NCBI GenBank assembly: GCA_913055805.1
Contig: CAJXLF010000004.1
Span: 1 to 64,000 of the forward strand
Length of the DNA: 64,000 bases
From: an uncultured Salinisphaerales bacterium
GTDB taxonomy: Bacteria; Pseudomonadota; Gammaproteobacteria; Nevskiales; CAJXLF01
Direction: 5' to 3'
This document shows, piece after piece, positions 22,924 to 31,285 of this stretch; within the stretch, counting starts at the first letter, position 1; each line of letters opens with the position of its first letter. A program made the position numbers and the translations under genes. Under the pieces are notes generated by a model that was given only the letters and a program-made list of their open reading frames with translations, did not search any database and was not told the DNA's origin.

Positions 22924-25314
22924 TCAGAAGGAATAACGGACGTAGGCGAAGGCGTGGTCGCGGTCGCTGATCTGGTTATAGGGCTCGGCGCCACGGAACC
23001 AGTTGTAGCCGACGTGGAACTGCCAGTTCGCCTGATAACGGATGGCGATGTCGGTGAGGAGGGACTGGCGGCCTTCCAGGAAGGATTCACCGGGGCCGGG
23101 TGAAGTGCCCTTCACATCATCACCGAAGATGATCAGCGGCTCGATACTGATGCCCGGCAGGATGCTGTCCCAGCGCGGGATCATGATCAGGCGGTAGCCC
23201 CAGGAAAAATCATCCGGGAAGCCTTCCGCCTGCTGGGTAGGATTGAAACGCAGGCCATCCGAGCCGTCCGGGTTGCTGCGTACATCCGAACCCTGTGGAT
23301 GGCACACGCGGCCACCGCCCTGCGCAGTACCCGTGCCGTCGGCACCGGCACTGGCATGGGTAAAGGTGCCCGGCGCCTCCAGCGGGAGCTCGCAGGGGCC
23401 GGGCAGATCGGGCACGTACTGTGCGCCGATCTCAAACAGGAACAGGAACTGGCTCATGTCCAGGAAGTTGGGCACGAACACATAGGTGCCGCCCAGATTG
23501 AACTGGTAGGACTCGAAGGTTTCCCAGCCACGGATATAGCTGTTGGCGGCCAGTTCCTCGTTACGCTGGCCGCGGTACGGCAGCACGTAACTGGGATAGG
23601 CGCGCGCCGCACCCGGCAGGTCGCCACCGACCGGCGCTGCGATCGAGAAAGTGTTGGGTCCACTGGTAGGCGTACCGATACAAGGCACCGCTGCACTGCT
23701 GCCGGGACTGCAGCGGGTCAGCGTGGGCTGGAACGCGGCAAAGGCCAGATCCTCGGCGTCCACCTGGATCGGCAGATCGGGACGGTAGGCCACCTCACCC
23801 TGCAGGGCCAGTTCGCCGAAGCTGGTGTTGAAGCTGATGCCGTAGAGTTCGATGTCCTCCGGATATTCCAGCTGCACTCTTGCCGAACTGAGCAACAGGG
23901 TGTCCGAGGTCGCTGCGCCGGGATCGCCTGTTACATGATGAGCCAGGGGTAGATCGGGACAGGCCAGCAGATAGCTCGAGGTATCGAAGGCATCGATACC
24001 CAGATCATTGCCTTCGCGCTTGGCGCAACTGGCATCGGTGGCATAGAAGCTCACATAGGGCAGCCGGCTGTGATAGTTCATGTAGTAGAAGCCCAGCTCG
24101 GTACCGTTGTTGAGCCACTCGGCGTAATAGCGCACAGCCGCACCATACTGACCGCCGTCCTCGGGCTCGTTGTCCCGCAAACGCCCGACGTTCAAAGTGG
24201 TGTTGGTAATGGCCGTCAGCACATTGTCCTGCGGGAAGGCGTCGTCCGAGAAGGACTCGGCCGCCGAACCGAAACTGATGTTGATGCGGTCGACCACATT
24301 GTTGGTGCCGACATCGATAAAGGACAGGAAGCTGCCGGGGCCAAAGATTTCAATCGGCTGCCATTCATATTGATAGAAGGCTTCCAGTGAAGTGTTCTCG
24401 GTAATGCCCACGGTGCCAAACACCAGACCCACCGGCTCGAAGATTTCCACCAGATCCAGACCGGTGCGGAACAGATGATTCAGGTTGGGCGGATTGATCT
24501 GGTTCAGGGAGTTCACCGCCAGGGTCACACTTTCGCCCCAGTTGACCGACTGCCGGCCCACCTTCAGCTGCAACTCGCGGTCACCATAGACCGGAAAATA
24601 GCCGTAGACATAGGCGTCCATGATCTTGGCGTCGGCGCCGATCTGGTCACGCAGTTCACCGCCTTCGCGGTCATTGCGCACTACCTGACCGGGGCCGTAA
24701 GTGGGCACGCCCAAAGTGCCGGGCCCGAGCGGCGTGGTCGGCAGGGTAATGGGCACACCCAGCACCTCGGTGATCGCATCGCGTCCGGCGCTTTCCAGGA
24801 TGGAAGGGCCGGTGGCGGGCGTACCGTCAATGATGCGGTTCGGATGGTATTCCTCGAAATCGGCGTTGACGAAATCGTAGAACGCATAGGCCCGGCCGAA
24901 GAAGCCGTAACGGCCGTCGTAGTCCAGGGTCAGGTCGCTGATGATCTTGGTCACACCCTGCACCATGTCGTGCTTGTCGTAGTTCAGGTTGCCGTCGTCC
25001 CCGTTATTGGAGAAAGCGCCGGGCGCATTGATACGCGCCTGGTTGGGCTCCACATCACCCTGATAGATGCCCTGGCAGATTTTCACCGGACAGACATTCG
25101 GATCGAGATTGGCCTTGCCGATCAGATGATCGGCCTGCTCTTCCATACGCCAGGCGCCACCCAGCGTGATACCGGTATTGAGCACACCGCTGACACCCTC
25201 GCCGATATCCCAGTCAAAGGTCACCGCCGTGGCGGGAACCGAACACAGGGCTGTCAGCAACGCCAACAGCGCCCGACACTTTACGCAAGCTGCGAATTCA
25301 ATGAAACGCGACAT
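22924..25314 (-). CDS. DUF1302 outer-membrane protein
   Basis: A 796-residue protein of family DUF1302. It has an N-terminal signal sequence (LLALLTALCSVPATAVTFDW) and a barrel-like body with many alternating aromatic strands, KVGRQSVNWGESV, G-Y-R-L-I-M-I-P-R-W-D and a C-terminal strand ending in F (YVRYSF), as in outer-membrane beta-barrels. DUF1302 genes travel with DUF1329 genes and are induced during growth on hydrocarbons, steroids or terpenes in several bacteria; uptake of hydrophobic compounds is the likely role. It is 9 bp upstream of the acyl-CoA synthetase. Confidence 0.85.
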   Translation of the reverse strand: MSRFIEFAACVKCRALLALLTALCSVPATAVTFDWDIGEGVSGVLNTGITLGGAWRMEEQADHLIGKANLDPNVCPVKICQGIYQGDVEPNQARINAPGAFSNNGDDGNLNYDKHDMVQGVTKIISDLTLDYDGRYGFFGRAYAFYDFVNADFEEYHPNRIIDGTPATGPSILESAGRDAITEVLGVPITLPTTPLGPGTLGVPTYGPGQVVRNDREGGELRDQIGADAKIMDAYVYGYFPVYGDRELQLKVGRQSVNWGESVTLAVNSLNQINPPNLNHLFRTGLDLVEIFEPVGLVFGTVGITENTSLEAFYQYEWQPIEIFGPGSFLSFIDVGTNNVVDRINISFGSAAESFSDDAFPQDNVLTAITNTTLNVGRLRDNEPEDGGQYGAAVRYYAEWLNNGTELGFYYMNYHSRLPYVSFYATDASCAKREGNDLGIDAFDTSSYLLACPDLPLAHHVTGDPGAATSDTLLLSSARVQLEYPEDIELYGISFNTSFGELALQGEVAYRPDLPIQVDAEDLAFAAFQPTLTRCSPGSSAAVPCIGTPTSGPNTFSIAAPVGGDLPGAARAYPSYVLPYRGQRNEELAANSYIRGWETFESYQFNLGGTYVFVPNFLDMSQFLFLFEIGAQYVPDLPGPCELPLEAPGTFTHASAGADGTGTAQGGGRVCHPQGSDVRSNPDGSDGLRFNPTQQAEGFPDDFSWGYRLIMIPRWDSILPGISIEPLIIFGDDVKGTSPGPGESFLEGRQSLLTDIAIRYQANWQFHVGYNWFRGAEPYNQISDRDHAFAYVRYSF

Positions 25315-25336
25315 GTCTATCTCCCCCGACAGAATG

Positions 25337-25368
25337 AAGGCGGGTGCGATCTTCGCCGCACCCGCCTT
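25337..25368 (-). terminator. Intercistronic hairpin between DUF1329 and DUF1302 genes
   Basis: A perfect 12-bp stem, AAGGCGGGTGCG-N8-CGCACCCGCCTT, lies between the DUF1329 stop and the DUF1302 start. On the minus strand no T-run follows, so it is more likely an attenuator or an mRNA-stability hairpin that raises DUF1329 relative to the genes behind it than a full terminator. Confidence 0.6.
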
Positions 25369-25375
25369 TAGCTGA

Positions 25376-26743
25376 TTAACGCGTAGTCCGCTTTTTCACC
25401 TGCTGTGCCTGGAATTGTTTTTCTTCGTATTCCGGCGTGAAGTCGTACGGCTTGTCCTCATTGATCATGGCCGTGGCGAAGTAGATGCCGGTCTGCAGGT
25501 CGTAGATGATTTCGGGAATGGTGGCGCAGGCGCGCACGTTCACCGAACAACCGAGGTGACCTTCCTGGAACTTGTAGTACTGGTCACGATGGTCGTAGTT
25601 GTCCAGCATCGTCGCAGTCCAGGTGTCTTCGTCGAAGTAGATCACTTTCTTCTTGAAGGTATGACGCACATCCGGTTTGTTGTTGGCTTCCACCACCCAC
25701 ACGCGGTGCACTTCGTAGCGCGCCAGGTCCTGGTTGATATGGCCCCTGTGCAGAATGTCGGCGTACTTCACGTCCGGGCTGTTGATGCGCGCGGAATTGT
25801 TCGGAATGATCATTTCCTTGCGGCCGATCAGCTTCCAGGTGAAGCGGTCCAGCTTGCCGTTGATCATATCCACCTGGTCGTAGAACTGCTGACCATCGGT
25901 ACCCTCATAGGGGTTGTCGTAGGCCACCGAAGGTGCGCGGCGAATGCGGCGCAGACCGGGGTTGTACAGCCAGGCATCACGGTAGTCGGCGTGTTCCCAG
26001 GCCAGCAGCAGCTGACCGGCATTACGTGGTGGCGCAATGGTTTCCGACAGGTACCACAGGAAGATATCGTCGCCCGTGTTCATGCTGCCCGGCTCTTCGA
26101 GATTGGCGTACTTGAACTTCACTTCCTCGATCAGCTTGGTGATCTGGTAGTCGCCGCTCTGCTGCACAATGGCCTGGTTGTTATAGCGCACCACGTTGTT
26201 GCCGCGCCATTTCAGGCGGTGGTTCCACCAGGGGTGCGCGCCGCTGGTCGGAATCGGGAACGGGAAACCCTGGGTCGCGTTGCGGATCTTGTCCGGGTCG
26301 CCGCCTTCCAGTTCGGTACGGGTGGCGTTTTCTATGGTGGATTTGTAGACCGCATCCGGCCAGGCGGCGTCACGATGCGAAGGGTACACATTCATCTTGT
26401 AGCTGTCGTACCGCTGCAGCATCTGCTTGTGACCCTCGGACAACAGGTCGGCATATTCCGCCATGTTGGCCTTGGTGATGGTGTAGAGCGGCTTCTCATC
26501 CGGGTAGCGGTCCTTGGGCCACTCGGGATCTTCCTTGATTTCAGGATAAGGCGTATAGGGTGTCCACTCCGGTACCGTGCCCCCTTCATTGCCCGCACGA
26601 ACGGCGCCGACCGGTGTCAGTTCGGTGCCTTCGATGCCAAGCTTGGCCGCCTCTTCGGGCGAGACCTTGGCCATGACCGGGGCCGCGGCAAATATCACCA
26701 GCAGACCGGCCATGAATGAATAAACAGACTTGTGAAAAGTCAT
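25376..26743 (-). CDS. DUF1329 periplasmic/outer-membrane lipid-handling protein
   Basis: A 455-residue DUF1329 protein with a cleavable signal sequence (SVYSFMAGLLVIFAAAPVMA). The family resembles LolA/LolB-like half-barrels that carry lipids. Hallmarks are EEAAKLGIEGTELTPVGAVR, YPSHRDAAWPD, W-K-L-I-G-R-K-E-M-I-I-P, YEVHRVWVVEAN and YFDEDTWTATMLDNYDHRDQ. ATG 26743 follows GGAGG. The gene leads the operon DUF1329-DUF1302-ligase-phaC-phaZ and has the shared AraC-type element 59 bp upstream. A paralogue lies at 47877, beside CYP51. Confidence 0.88.
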   Translation of the reverse strand: MTFHKSVYSFMAGLLVIFAAAPVMAKVSPEEAAKLGIEGTELTPVGAVRAGNEGGTVPEWTPYTPYPEIKEDPEWPKDRYPDEKPLYTITKANMAEYADLLSEGHKQMLQRYDSYKMNVYPSHRDAAWPDAVYKSTIENATRTELEGGDPDKIRNATQGFPFPIPTSGAHPWWNHRLKWRGNNVVRYNNQAIVQQSGDYQITKLIEEVKFKYANLEEPGSMNTGDDIFLWYLSETIAPPRNAGQLLLAWEHADYRDAWLYNPGLRRIRRAPSVAYDNPYEGTDGQQFYDQVDMINGKLDRFTWKLIGRKEMIIPNNSARINSPDVKYADILHRGHINQDLARYEVHRVWVVEANNKPDVRHTFKKKVIYFDEDTWTATMLDNYDHRDQYYKFQEGHLGCSVNVRACATIPEIIYDLQTGIYFATAMINEDKPYDFTPEYEEKQFQAQQVKKRTTR

Positions 26744-26801
26744 GACGTGCTCCTCCGTCAAAATGCGAGGAGGCATTATCTGCAGGCGGCGAACGGAAAA
26801 A

Positions 26802-26838
26802 TTGCCGCCAGATGACAATTTTTTGACTTGGCGCGACA
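26802..26838 (-). promoter_or_regulatory. Shared AraC-type regulon element, copy before the DUF1329-phaC operon
   Basis: Read on the minus strand: TGTCGCGCCAAG begins at 26838, a second TGTCA begins 21 bp later, and GGCAA ends at 26802. The inner part TTGTCATCTGGCGGCAA compares with TTGTCGTCTGAAGGCAA at 17452-17468. The element ends 59 bp before the DUF1329 ATG. It lies in the gap shared with the divergent GMC dehydrogenase gene at 26928, so it may control both. Confidence 0.75.
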
Positions 26839-26927
26839 GGGGCTTTCCTGCCCATGTCTTTGCGTTATCTTTCTGCCTGGAGTGAGAAAACAAACACCCA
26901 GGCTGTTAAAAGGACCAGGATCTGAAT

Positions 26928-28511
26928 ATGTATGACTACATTATTGTAGGGGCGGGTTCCGCCGGCTGTGTACTGGCTGCCCGGCTCAGTGAAGACCCGA
27001 ATATCAAGGTCTGTCTGCTGGAAGCAGGCGGTAAGGACAAAAGCGTACGCATCCACGCGCCGGCGGGCGTGGTCACCATCATGCCGCGCAAGGGCGCTAT
27101 CAACTGGGGCTTTGAGACCGTCCCCCAGCCTGGCCTGAATGGCCGCCGCGGTTATCAGCCGCGCGGCAAGGTGCTGGGTGGTTCCAGTTCCATCAACGCC
27201 ATGCTTTATGTGCGCGGTCACCACCGGGACTATGACCACTGGGCCGAACTGGGCAACGAAGGCTGGAGCTTCAGGGACGTTCTGCCTTATTTCATCAAGT
27301 CCGAGAACAACGAGAACATCCGCAACGAATATCACGGCCAGGGCGGCCCGCTGAATGTCATGAACCTGCGCTCGCCCGGCGCCCTGAACCAGCCATTTAT
27401 CGACGCCTGTGTGGCGAACGGCATCCCGCATAACGCCGACTACAACGGCGCCGAGCAGGAAGGCAGCTTTGAATTCCAGGTGACGCACATCAACGGTGAA
27501 CGTTGCAGTACCGCCAAGGCCTATCTGACGCCGAATCTCGAGCGTCCCAATCTGGACGTGATTACCGACGCACATGCCGAGAAAGTCCTGTTCGAGGGCA
27601 AACGCGCCGTCGGTATTCAGTACCGTCAGGGCGGTGCAAGCAAATCCGTGAAAGCCGGCAGGGAAGTCATCCTCAGTGGCGGCGCCTTCAACTCACCGCA
27701 GCTGCTGATGCTGTCGGGCATCGGCCCCGGTGCGTATCTGCAATCGCTGGGAATTGACGTAGTGCATGAACTGCCCGGCGTCGGCAAGAACCTGCAGGAT
27801 CACATCGATCTGGTGCACAGCTACCGGACGTCCTCGGCCACCGATACCTTTGGTGTATCCCTGCCGTTTATCCCGCGCTTTACCAAGGCGATATTCGAAT
27901 GGCGCTCCAGACGCAGCGGCCTGATCACCACGCCGTATGCCGAGGCCGGCGCCTTCTTCAAGAGTTCACCGGATGCGCCCATTCCTGATCTGGAACTGGT
28001 GTTCGTGCGTGCGCTGGTCGATGACCATGGCCGCAAGATGCATCTGGGTCACGGTTTCAGCTGCCACATGACCCTGCTGCGGCCCAACAGCCGTGGCGAA
28101 GTGACGCTGGCCAGCACCGACCCGATGGCTGACCCGTTGATCAATCCACGTTTTCTGGAAGATGACGAGGACATGCGCATCTTCCGCCTGGGGGCCAAGA
28201 AACAACGCCAGATTCTGGAGTCACCGCAACTCGGCGCCGATCGCGGCAAGATGCTCTACGACTTCGACCCCAACGACGATGCCGCCTGGGATGCCGACAT
28301 CCGCAACCGTGCCGACACACAGTACCATCCGGTGGGCACCTGCAAGATGGGCCGTGACGATCTGGCGGTAGTCGACCCGCAGCTCAAGGTGCATGGCATC
28401 GAAGGCCTGCGCGTAGTGGATGCCTCCATCATGCCGACCCTGGTGGGCGGCAACACCAATGCACCGGCTATCATGATCGCCGAGAAGGCGGTGGATATGA
28501 TCAGGGGCTGA
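26928..28511 (+). CDS. GMC-family FAD dehydrogenase (choline/alcohol dehydrogenase type)
   Basis: A 527-residue glucose-methanol-choline oxidoreductase. It has the FAD motif [19 protein letters not shown] at the N-terminus, [34 protein letters not shown] and the active-site His in [10 protein letters not shown], followed by [17 protein letters not shown]. It oxidises a primary alcohol; the substrate is unknown, long-chain or terpenoid alcohols being plausible in this context. It is divergent from the DUF1329 operon and convergent with the histidine kinase gene (3-bp gap). Confidence 0.92.
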   Translation: MYDYIIVGAGSAGCVLAARLSEDPNIKVCLLEAGGKDKSVRIHAPAGVVTIMPRKGAINWGFETVPQPGLNGRRGYQPRGKVLGGSSSINAMLYVRGHHRDYDHWAELGNEGWSFRDVLPYFIKSENNENIRNEYHGQGGPLNVMNLRSPGALNQPFIDACVANGIPHNADYNGAEQEGSFEFQVTHINGERCSTAKAYLTPNLERPNLDVITDAHAEKVLFEGKRAVGIQYRQGGASKSVKAGREVILSGGAFNSPQLLMLSGIGPGAYLQSLGIDVVHELPGVGKNLQDHIDLVHSYRTSSATDTFGVSLPFIPRFTKAIFEWRSRRSGLITTPYAEAGAFFKSSPDAPIPDLELVFVRALVDDHGRKMHLGHGFSCHMTLLRPNSRGEVTLASTDPMADPLINPRFLEDDEDMRIFRLGAKKQRQILESPQLGADRGKMLYDFDPNDDAAWDADIRNRADTQYHPVGTCKMGRDDLAVVDPQLKVHGIEGLRVVDASIMPTLVGGNTNAPAIMIAEKAVDMIRG

Positions 28512-28514
28512 TCT

Positions 28515-30440
28515 TCAGTTCCTGATCAGCAGGACAATTCGGGTTCCTGTTGCAGAGGACAATATCTCCAGACTGGCGGCGAGTTGCTCGGCGCGGTAGC
28601 GCATATTGGAAAGCCCATGTCCCGTGGTCTCTTTTGACTGAATACCGCAGCCATTGTCCTCGACTTCAATACGCACCCTGCCGCGCCCGTTCCCGCTGCT
28701 TTCCGGGCGTATGCGCACCCAGATATCTTCCGCCTGCGAGTGCCGCAAGGCATTACTCACGGCTTCACGGACTATACGCACGATATGAGTGAGTGCGGTC
28801 GGGGTCAGTTCGGGGGTTTCGGGCAATGCATCCATAGACCAGTTCAGACTGGGCCCCTCGCCCATGAAGGCCGGCTGCAGCCTGGCTCGAAGCGTGCCCA
28901 TCGCCGAACTCAGGTCGCCCTGCTCCAGCTCCAGTGAATCTATGGTCAGGCGCAATTCGTCCAGAGTGCCACGCAACGACTCCGCCAAGTCTGTCGATGC
29001 CACGCTATCACTTTCGGCCATGGCCACTGCTGCAACGAGGTTGCCACCCACACCATCGTGCATGTCACGCAGAATGCGCTCGCGCTCTTCCTGGATGGCA
29101 CGTTCGCGTTCCAGTTTTCCCATCCGGGTAAAACTTTTCTCCAGCTCGGCAGTGCGCTCCTTCACCCGTTGATTGAGTTCGCGATTAAGTGTCTCGGCTT
29201 CCTTGAGCGAGCGTACAAAACGCGAAAGCAGCAACCAGCCGAATACCGCAATCACGACCGGGATGCTGTATTGCATCAGCTTGCCATCCACACGGGATAG
29301 CAGGCCATTGCTCACCAGGCAGTCATGTATGCCCAACACGAAAATAAGTAACGCGGCGGTCAGCAGCCATTGGACCTCGACATCCCGACTGCGCCAAACC
29401 GCATGAATCATCATGAAGGTGGGGTACAGCCCAATCGCCAGCCAGCTAACCGTCCAGATGCGTATGCCCACGAAGTGCATCAGGCCGTGATCGTAGGCTG
29501 CTAAGCCGCAGAGGATGAGCGTGCCAATCAATGCATAAGTGAAGAGCCCGCGTTCCAGTTTAGAGCGCTCATAACCCAGCAACCCATGCACATACGGCGG
29601 GATCATCACAATGAACCAGCCCAGGCTGACATGCCAGAACAGGTCCCATGCAACAGCAGGCACCGGCGGGTTGGCAACAAACAGATACAGGTTGTGCACC
29701 GACCAGATAAGGGTTCCGAGCCCATACCAGCGGTAAACCGGTTCCACGGGCTGGCTGATGTAAATAAGCAAGGTGGCGATCGCGAGCAGGCCGGCAGCGA
29801 TACTGGTCACAATGGGAACCGTGATCTTTAGTGTGTACAGAGACTGGTAAAAGGGTCTGAGGGACTTATCTGGCCCCACATAAACCGGTGCGATCAGCCC
29901 GGTGCCCGGCGGTTGGCTGGCCAGGCGAACCATGAATTCATTCTGGCCTTCATGGATGAGACTGTTGGGTAAATTGAAATAAAGCGGCCGGTTCCAGTTC
30001 CGGGTAGTGCGATGCCCGAAAGTCCCGCCCGAACCTGCCAGCTCGCCATTGATATACAACTCGGCATTCATGGTGAGGCTGGGCAGGTAAACCGCCCAGA
30101 GTTGTTTATCCATATTCGGAATAATCAGTACGAATCGGTACCAGGCATGTTCAAGTTCCTTGCGTTCCTTCTGCTGCCAGTCATCCGGCAAGGAAACAGG
30201 CTGCCAGCCTTGCATGTCGGTTGGTGGCGGTTGTGCAGCCTCTGACGCAATAACCCAACCTTTGGAAAGCTCAAGCGCCTCATGGCCAGGTCGTTCGCTG
30301 AGCGTACGCAGCAACAGGGCCAGGATCACAAGGGTCACGCCCAGAATCATCAACCAGCGAAATAAATCGACCAGGAAATCGAGTGGGGATTCCCAACTCA
30401 GACGGTCATTCTGGTTGAACTGGACAAAAGGCTTGCCCAT
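28515..30440 (-). CDS. Membrane sensor histidine kinase (NarX/DegS type)
   Basis: A 641-residue kinase. It has one N-terminal helix (about 27-45), an extracytoplasmic jelly-roll-like domain (about 50-200, with WQPVSLPDDW and LYINGELAGSGGTFG, like 7TMR-DISM extracellular parts), seven or so helices (about 205-405), a coiled coil (LNRELNQRVKERTAELEKSF) and a HisKA_3 box ERERILRDMHDGVGGNLV with the phosphorylated His. HATPase motifs are IVREAVSNALRHSQAE, VEDNGCGI and T-T-G-H-G-L-S-N-M. The signal is unknown. Its ATG overlaps the stop of the response-regulator gene (30440-30442). Confidence 0.92.
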   Translation of the reverse strand: MGKPFVQFNQNDRLSWESPLDFLVDLFRWLMILGVTLVILALLLRTLSERPGHEALELSKGWVIASEAAQPPPTDMQGWQPVSLPDDWQQKERKELEHAWYRFVLIIPNMDKQLWAVYLPSLTMNAELYINGELAGSGGTFGHRTTRNWNRPLYFNLPNSLIHEGQNEFMVRLASQPPGTGLIAPVYVGPDKSLRPFYQSLYTLKITVPIVTSIAAGLLAIATLLIYISQPVEPVYRWYGLGTLIWSVHNLYLFVANPPVPAVAWDLFWHVSLGWFIVMIPPYVHGLLGYERSKLERGLFTYALIGTLILCGLAAYDHGLMHFVGIRIWTVSWLAIGLYPTFMMIHAVWRSRDVEVQWLLTAALLIFVLGIHDCLVSNGLLSRVDGKLMQYSIPVVIAVFGWLLLSRFVRSLKEAETLNRELNQRVKERTAELEKSFTRMGKLERERAIQEERERILRDMHDGVGGNLVAAVAMAESDSVASTDLAESLRGTLDELRLTIDSLELEQGDLSSAMGTLRARLQPAFMGEGPSLNWSMDALPETPELTPTALTHIVRIVREAVSNALRHSQAEDIWVRIRPESSGNGRGRVRIEVEDNGCGIQSKETTGHGLSNMRYRAEQLAASLEILSSATGTRIVLLIRN

Positions 30441-31153
30441 TAATCTCCAACCTTCAAAAGTCCCAGATTGGCTGCTTCGTATACCGCCTCGGAACGTGAA
30501 TGCACATCGAGCTTGTCGTAGATATGCCTGATATGGGTAATCACCGTGTTCTGAGATATCTCCAGAGCCGAGGCAATATCCCCGTGCGAGTACCCTCGGG
30601 CCACCAGTTGAAGAATTTCTGCTTCCCGGCCAGATAATCTGGGCACATCCGGCTCTGCTTCGACCACCTCCGTCCTGAAGCGTTTCAGCAGGTAGCGCGC
30701 GATCGCCGGGCTTATCGGAGACTCGCCCCGCATGAGGGCTTCCAGATTGGGCACCAGCTCCTGCGGCCTAAGATCCTTGAGCAGGTAACCGTCTGCACCG
30801 GCCTCCATGGCCGTCACAACGCTGCGTTCATCGCCCAACGAACTGATCACGGCAATGAACGGACGCGGCGACCAGGTGGATGCCTCGGCAATCAGGCTCG
30901 TGCCATTGCCGTCCGGCAGGCGCAGGTCCACCAGAAGGATTTCTGCTTCCCTGGCCTGCTCCAGCTGTCCCTTTGCATCCGACAGGGACCCGGCAGCCCC
31001 GCAAATGGCAAAGCGCCCGGACTCATTCACCAGCTTGCAGAAGCGTGCCCGGATACGGGCGTCGTCCTCCAGCACGAAAACCTTGTGCTCGTTTGTTGTT
31101 TTCTCCGGCATGGGATGTTCCACCCAGCGCGCCAGTTCGGCCGTGAGTTTCAT
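30440..31153 (-). CDS. NarL/LuxR-type response regulator
   Basis: A 237-residue two-domain regulator. The receiver has VFVLEDDARIRARF, the phospho-acceptor in LLVDLRLPDGNGTSL and K-D in GADGYLLKDL. The output domain has LSGREAEILQLVARGYSHGD, then IASALEISQNTVITHIRHIY. It is first in a two-gene operon with the kinase. The receiver begins about residue 23, so an internal ATG at M15 (31111) is an alternative start. A small dyad ATGGG-CATC-CCCAT (31207-31220) in the upstream gap might be its target site; this gap also serves the divergent surface-protein gene. Confidence 0.92.
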   Translation of the reverse strand: MKLTAELARWVEHPMPEKTTNEHKVFVLEDDARIRARFCKLVNESGRFAICGAAGSLSDAKGQLEQAREAEILLVDLRLPDGNGTSLIAEASTWSPRPFIAVISSLGDERSVVTAMEAGADGYLLKDLRPQELVPNLEALMRGESPISPAIARYLLKRFRTEVVEAEPDVPRLSGREAEILQLVARGYSHGDIASALEISQNTVITHIRHIYDKLDVHSRSEAVYEAANLGLLKVGD

Positions 31154-31285
31154 ACTAGCTGATTCTCGTTGCGGTCACTAATTCACATTAGGCAAAGTCG
31201 AAGTAGATGGGCATCCCCATTTCTTGCGATACCGCCTGGTTCCCGATCTCACTAAAGTTAAATGACTACAAATAGGGAGAAAGCC

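Noticed and set aside
25415-26719. A 434-codon plus-strand open frame opposite the DUF1329 gene
   Set aside because: Mirror frame of a conserved gene; His/Val/Gly-rich composition and no ribosome site.
31207-31220. ATGGG-CATC-CCCAT dyad as the binding site of the NarL-type regulator
   Set aside because: The dyad is short and occurs once; it does not fit the usual heptamer arrangement well enough to call.
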